Source: Prevotella sp. (GTDB lineage Bacteria; Bacteroidota; Bacteroidia; Bacteroidales; Bacteroidaceae). From it: a DNA stretch of 6,753 nucleotides. Where the stretch lies: positions 1-6,753 of the forward strand of contig JAIJUV010000135.1 in NCBI GenBank assembly GCA_022732315.1, written 5' to 3'. Under the pieces are notes generated by a model. It was not told the DNA's origin, ran no database searches, and worked only from the letters and a program-made list of their open reading frames with translations. Every line of letters starts with the position of its first letter. Within the stretch, counting starts at the first letter, position 1. This document shows positions 5,683 through 6,753 of this stretch, piece after piece. Both the position numbers and the translations under genes were made by a program.

Positions 5683-6753
5683 ATGAATCATATTACGAAA
5701 TACATATTTGCGATACTATCGCTTATCATGCTGGCAGGATGCAGCGGAAGCGAGCAGGGCGAGGAGAGACCAAAGGACACGCTGGTTCCCATCTCGCTCA
5801 CCCTCTCCGTGCCTAACGACAAGTCAAGTACCCGCGTCGGAGACCCGGGAGAAGACACCCACGACAAGGTGGACTGGGACCGGCTGACCATTATCATCGC
5901 CTATACGGTAAAGACAACGGGAAAAGATATCTATGACGGTTCAGCCAGCACCATGGTGTATTACGATACCTTCAGCAAAGATGAATTTGACCGTAAAACG
6001 CCGGTAAGCCATTCCACCTCTACCCTGTCTCCTGCCGATACCAACGGCTATCACGACTACACCATCTATCTGCCTCCAGGCACCTGCTGCGTTTATGGTG
6101 TAACCTATAGCAATGGCGAAGGATTGAATCTGGAGAATGCCTTAAACAATATAGCAAAAGATAAAAATGACCACAATGCAGACATCTATAACTTACAGAT
6201 TTCCAACGACTACGCATGTGACAAAACCAGCAATACGATGGATATAGCCAAGTTCATCAGCGTAGCCACTGGTTATGCAACTGAAGTGGATGTTGCCAAC
6301 AACACGCTGACCGACAACCGGCTGATTCCCGTGGAATTCAACTCAAACACCACCAGCAGCCCCAAGCGATACTGGCGCATGGTTCTAGGCAGGCTCGCCA
6401 GCAAGCTCGACATTCAATGGGACGCCAAGGGAGCTTACGAGAACCAGAAGTTCACCGATGTAAAAGTAGAAGGTTTTACTTATCATGGTGAGGCGGAAGG
6501 CACAGGCACAACTGGAACAGGATACGGACGGCTCTTCCCTACCCTCTATGCTGATTATACAAAAAAAGAAGAAATAAAAGGAACATCCGTAGGCGGACAG
6601 AAAGCCTTTATCAACACCACGGAAATCAGCAAGCGAAACGGAAGAGTATATCACTATACCTTCCCAGACGGAACCAATCCTCCTCGCATCACCTTCCAGC
6701 TTGACACAGAGAAAGAAGGAACAACAGGGAACAAGATATACAACGTGACATTT
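5683..6753 (+). CDS. Fimbrillin-like lipoprotein, probable accessory or tip subunit (3' end outside the window)
   Basis: An open frame of 357 codons runs from ATG 5683 to the last base without a stop, 58 bp after the anchor gene. Residues 1-20 are a lipoprotein signal (MNHITKYIFAILSLIMLAGC) with a clear LAGC lipobox at Cys20. A beta strand (LVPISLTLSVP, residues 35-45) is followed by KSSTRVGDPGED, so Arg51 is placed like the processing Arg of the major pilin. Later segments such as WDRLTIIIAY, YTIYLPPGTCCVYGVTY and YWRMVLGRLASKLDIQWDA resemble fimbrillin-like proteins of Bacteroidota. By position it parallels the minor subunits after mfa2 in the P. gingivalis mfa cluster, though I cannot assign it to Mfa3, Mfa4 or Mfa5. 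The subfamily and the C-terminal half are unknown. Composition matches the anchor gene rather than the A/T-rich pilin gene. Confidence 0.75.
   Translation, partial: MNHITKYIFAILSLIMLAGCSGSEQGEERPKDTLVPISLTLSVPNDKSSTRVGDPGEDTHDKVDWDRLTIIIAYTVKTTGKDIYDGSASTMVYYDTFSKDEFDRKTPVSHSTSTLSPADTNGYHDYTIYLPPGTCCVYGVTYSNGEGLNLENALNNIAKDKNDHNADIYNLQISNDYACDKTSNTMDIAKFISVATGYATEVDVANNTLTDNRLIPVEFNSNTTSSPKRYWRMVLGRLASKLDIQWDAKGAYENQKFTDVKVEGFTYHGEAEGTGTTGTGYGRLFPTLYADYTKKEEIKGTSVGGQKAFINTTEISKRNGRVYHYTFPDGTNPPRITFQLDTEKEGTTGNKIYNVTF

Noticed and set aside
5070..5684. 204-codon minus-strand open frame opposite the anchor gene
   Set aside because: It lies entirely antisense to a clear FimB/Mfa2 gene, shows no signal or domain pattern, and follows from the codon use of the plus-strand gene.

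Overview
The window looks like an accessory chromosomal region of a Bacteroidota bacterium, most likely a Prevotellaceae member related to Prevotella/Segatella copri. The evidence is two promoters of the Bacteroidota primary sigma type (TTTG, 20 bp, TAnnTTTG), A-rich leaders in place of strong Shine-Dalgarno sites, and a type V (Mfa/Fim-like) fimbrial gene cluster. The taxonomic call is inference from these traits, not from a marker gene.

Layout. Bases 1-300 read best on the minus strand: a strong promoter fires leftward into a structured leader with a hairpin followed by a boxA-like motif, as upstream of an rRNA operon whose genes would lie left of base 1. Bases 300-470 are an A/T-rich gap holding a long alternating purine-pyrimidine tract and a C9 homopolymer. 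A rightward promoter (473-504) then drives a leader of about 140 nt carrying four direct repeats of a GGTATATCC-type motif at 21, 21 and 20 bp spacing. Four plus-strand genes follow: (1) an outer-membrane protein with a DUF3575 barrel-like domain, a divergent OmpA-like domain and a TPR-like C-terminus; (2) an Mfa1-family major fimbrillin lipoprotein; (3) an FimB/Mfa2-family anchor lipoprotein; (4) a fimbrillin-like lipoprotein cut by the right edge, probably an accessory or tip subunit.

The genes plausibly act together. Lipoprotein precursors are exported, and the N-terminal strand of the major and accessory pilins is removed after an Arg in an STR motif. Subunits polymerise through C-terminal donor strands, and the Mfa2-like protein anchors or caps the fibre at the outer membrane. 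The DUF3575/OmpA protein may provide a cell-envelope platform or an accessory role.

The most unusual part is the 585-bp non-coding gap between genes 2 and 3. It contains a GC-rich hairpin just after the major pilin gene, then a series of small hairpins. Last comes a 218-bp segment (4367-4584) bounded by perfect 16-bp inverted repeats and filled with about ten copies, in both orientations, of the 9-mer ACACTACAC. This looks like a MITE-like or structured RNA/DNA element inside a fimbrial operon, and it is the best candidate here for something undescribed.
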